From NCBI GenBank assembly GCA_965247255.1, contig CBDFGS010000013.1, positions 1 through 64,000 on the forward strand: 64,000 nt of DNA, in the 5' to 3' direction. Below, in pieces: positions 62,522 to 64,000 of the stretch. The stretch comes from CBDFGS01 sp965247255. GTDB lineage: Bacteria > Chloroflexota > Dehalococcoidia > Lucifugimonadales > CAUZJF01. The position numbers and the translations under genes were made by a program. Each line of letters begins with the position of its first letter. Within the stretch, counting starts at the first letter, position 1. The notes below the pieces were generated by a model that ran no database searches, had not been told where the DNA came from, and saw only the letters and a list, made by a program, of their open reading frames with translations.

Positions 62522-62665
62522 TCTCAGGAAGAGGCCGAGAGCATCATGCTAGAGGCCCACAACACGGGGCGGGCGGTCGTCATCGTGTGCCCGTTGGAGC
62601 AGGCGGAGCTGTATCGAGACCGTATCCGCAGCTTCAACCTCGGTGTGACTATTGAGAAGTCTTGA
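62522..62665 (+). pseudogene. clpS: clpS, C-terminal half (split by IS110)
   Basis: 47 codons and a stop: SQEEAESIMLEAHNTGRAVV, then CPLEQAELYRDRIRSFNLGV, the second half of ClpS with the substrate-binding His in LEAHNTG. It has no start codon of its own in frame near the element edge. Together with 61084-61221 it makes a full-length protein, so precise loss of the IS would restore the gene. Confidence 0.88.
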
Positions 62666-62727
62666 AGAGGACCGGACCGGGCAAAGGGCGGGGCGTAAGG
62701 TCGAAAGCCACGCGCCCCTTCGTTACC

Positions 62728-62783
62728 TGGTGCCCAGGAAGGGATTCGAACCCCCACTCCCGATAAAGGGAAGCGGATTTTTA
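62728..62783 (-). other. tRNA-Leu 3' fragment, probable attachment site
   Basis: Minus-strand reading gives the 3' part of a class II tRNA: a degenerate anticodon arm (aaaaatccgct), a long variable arm (tcccttta/tcggga), a T arm (gggggttcgaatccctt), acceptor strand cctgggc, discriminator A and CCA. The likely source is tRNA-Leu(TAA), one base off its loop. No matching 5' half lies upstream. Orientation places the integrated element at higher coordinates, where an integrase gene follows at once. Confidence 0.75.
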
Positions 62784-62806
62784 GTCGCTCAAGAGCGCAT
62801 CCCCCT

Positions 62807-63160
62807 GTGGGGAATGTCCGCCTCGTCATTAGCTTTGTATCAGATAGGCGACTAAGGGGTCTCAGCCCTAGTACATGCCAGTTCTACGAAGGCTACCTTA
62901 CTAGATTTGTGAACACCGTCGATAAGCCGCTCCTAGATATATCCAAGAGTGATATAGCTACCGTCCTAGCTTCACTGGACTGCAATGCTGGCGGCAAGCA
63001 CGCATACTTCAGGGTGCTGAGGGCATTCTATCGTTGGGCATGCCAAGAAGGGCTTCTTGTTAACAGCCCTATGGTCAACATGAAGGCCCCCAAGGTTCCT
63101 GCACCTCTACGCTACTCCCTCAGCATAGCCAACGCTTCCTGTATCTCAGTACCCTTATGA
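62807..63160 (+). pseudogene. Tyrosine recombinase (integrase), N-terminal domain only
   Basis: 117 codons from a GTG. Residues about 15-100 are the SAM-like core-binding domain of phage-type integrases (LSPSTCQFYEGYLTRFV, ISKSDIATVLASL, YFRVLRAFYRWACQEGLL, NSPMVNMKAPKVP). After RYSLSI the similarity stops and the frame ends, so the whole catalytic domain with the Arg-His-Arg-Tyr set is gone. It sits 24 bp from the tRNA-Leu fragment, the usual place of int in an integrated element. Confidence 0.8.
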
Positions 63161-63163
63161 TTC

Positions 63164-63278
63164 TTACCTCGAAGTCTTGATGTTCGAGAATCGGGCCTCA
63201 AGCTCAACCCCATCAATAAGAGATATGCGTTTATCCTTTGCAAAATCTCTGGCATCTTTAGAGAACCTGCTGGTGGTG
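63164..63278 (-). pseudogene. Restriction-endonuclease-like (Mrr-type) fragment
   Basis: Minus-strand segment VTTSRFSKDARDFAKDKRIS then LIDGVELEARF resembles the end of Mrr-cat-type endonuclease domains (VTT-S-F, then IDG). A stop follows at 63164-63166; a sister frame continues to about 63112, suggesting a frameshift. The 5' side is cut by the MITE-like repeat. It also overlaps the point where the integrase frame loses similarity. Confidence 0.5.
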
Positions 63279-63412
63279 ACTAGTGGTCCAACATCCTAGT
63301 ATTGAAGGGTTCTGAGGTTACGGCTTGGTAGGGGCGGGTTTGAAACCCGCCCTGTCGTCGTAGCACGCCAATCTCGGCTACCCCTCATTTCAAAGATTTC
63401 GGTCTACTAGGA
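63279..63412. repeat. 134-bp MITE-like repeat, copy 2
   Basis: Perfect copy of 59599-59732. It lies directly against the endonuclease-like fragment, whose reading frame stops matching at the repeat edge, so it probably inserted there. Confidence 0.8.
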
Positions 63413-63694
63413 AGCCCTGCGAAATGTTGTGGTCAGCTGAGACCACACCAAAGAGGTCATGTTGTGCTCGCTGGCTTTTACAGCTCGTGAGACAGACCCG
63501 CGTCGAACGCGGAACGCAGTGATGGCTTCCTTTGCGTCGGCTTCTGTCGTTGGATGTCTGGTCATGCCATATTGCTTTGCGTGCCCAGTCGAAGACAGAT
63601 CATCTGGAGGTACAAATCTAAACTGACAGCGTCGGACTATGTCAACTCCTCAGCGGCGGGGCGTGATAAATGGGAAGACTCCTGCTACTCTTCG
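63413..63694. other. Intergenic, no gene recognised
   Basis: Contains a palindrome gtggtcagctgagaccac (63429-63446). A short minus-strand frame begins at an ATG near 63569, but I cannot support it as a gene. Confidence 0.35.
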
Positions 63695-64000
63695 ATGATG
63701 TTGCCAGACGAGCTGGCCAGGAACGTCGTAAAAGCTTGGGGCGAGGCCGGCCAAGACTGGCTGGATAGGCTGCCTGCCTTAGTCGCCGAGATCGAGCGAC
63801 GCTGGGCAGTCCAGGTGAGCGAGCCGTTCGACGCTACGTATCACTATGTGGTCCCGGCAGTCCACGAGGACGGTACACAAGTGGTCTTGAAGTTCGGAGT
63901 TCTCGACGAGGAATTTAGTAGAGAGGTGCAAGCCCTCAGGCATTTCGGAGGTGACGGCGCCGCACGATTGCTGAAGGCCGAGAACTCCGTCGGCGCTATG
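63695..64000 (+). CDS. Aminoglycoside/hydroxyurea phosphotransferase-like protein, partial
   Basis: 102 codons open to the window edge, beginning with ATG ATG. The N-terminal lobe of an APH(6)-type kinase fold is visible: WLDRLPALVAEIERRW, VVLKFG (ATP-binding Lys) and EFSREVQALRHFGGDGAARLL, the typical start of streptomycin-6-phosphotransferase/APH_6_hur proteins. Such enzymes phosphorylate aminoglycosides or hydroxyurea, but many relatives have other roles. The C-terminal lobe is outside the window. Confidence 0.82.
   Translation, partial: MMLPDELARNVVKAWGEAGQDWLDRLPALVAEIERRWAVQVSEPFDATYHYVVPAVHEDGTQVVLKFGVLDEEFSREVQALRHFGGDGAARLLKAENSVGAM

Noticed and set aside
62728..62820. Complete tRNA-Leu gene on the minus strand
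   Set aside because: The 5' acceptor strand and D arm are absent and the anticodon stem does not close.
62652..62855. 67-codon frame reading across the tRNA fragment
   Set aside because: The peptide is simply the translation of tRNA-derived bases.
1..64000. CRISPR array
   Set aside because: No run of regularly spaced 25-40-bp direct repeats was seen; the repeats present are single dispersed units or 11-bp operator boxes.

Overview
The window is a GC-rich bacterial chromosome segment whose gene content fits an environmental Chloroflexota (Dehalococcoidia/SAR202-like) genome: Hanks-type kinases mixed with two-component proteins, lipoproteins with long Pro/Thr linkers, Gfo/Idh and xylose-isomerase-like sugar enzymes, an EF-G paralogue, and many GTG/TTG starts. 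No 16S rRNA or complete tRNA is present, so the taxonomic placement is an inference.

Layout. 1-7.9 kb is mobile DNA: two nearly identical IS1380-family elements, one cut by the window edge, a two-component pair, two secreted proteins that share an 11-bp-pitch operator with the response regulator, an istB remnant, and a tRNA-Gly 3' fragment that looks like an island attachment site. 8-10.3 kb holds FHA, receiver and Ser/Thr kinase genes. 10.4-33.6 kb is mainly metabolic: NHL-repeat protein, (alpha/alpha)6-like and TIM-barrel glycosidase-like proteins, a Rieske/FAD oxidoreductase, a large membrane cupredoxin, sugar oxidoreductase and isomerase, a five-bladed-like hydrolase and a sialidase-like protein. 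A histidine kinase, OmpR-type regulator and Ser/Thr-kinase/receiver fusion lie inside it. 33.7-41.2 kb is a surface-polysaccharide operon that encodes the CDP-3,6-dideoxyhexose pathway (rfbF, rfbG, rfbH, a reductase and an RmlC-like epimerase) plus two glycosyltransferases and a small flippase-like protein. 41.4-60 kb is mixed housekeeping and signalling: HAD phosphatase, MutM, metallo-beta-lactamase, histone-deacetylase-like and polysaccharide-deacetylase proteins, FusA2-like EF-G, a zinc-ribbon kinase-receiver fusion with a histidine kinase, SDR, NHL lipoprotein and a cupredoxin lipoprotein.

60.3-64 kb is the most informative part. An IS110-family element has split clpS into two in-frame halves. 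Its 210-bp non-coding end folds into two stem-loops that carry four short guides. These match both flanks of the split clpS and both ends of the element, in the order expected of an IS110 bridge RNA. Next come a tRNA-Leu 3' fragment, a truncated tyrosine integrase, a restriction-endonuclease-like fragment, the second copy of a 134-bp MITE-like repeat, and the start of an aminoglycoside-phosphotransferase-like gene cut by the window edge.

Non-coding stretches hold three recurrent hairpin or dispersed repeat families. No CRISPR array was seen.
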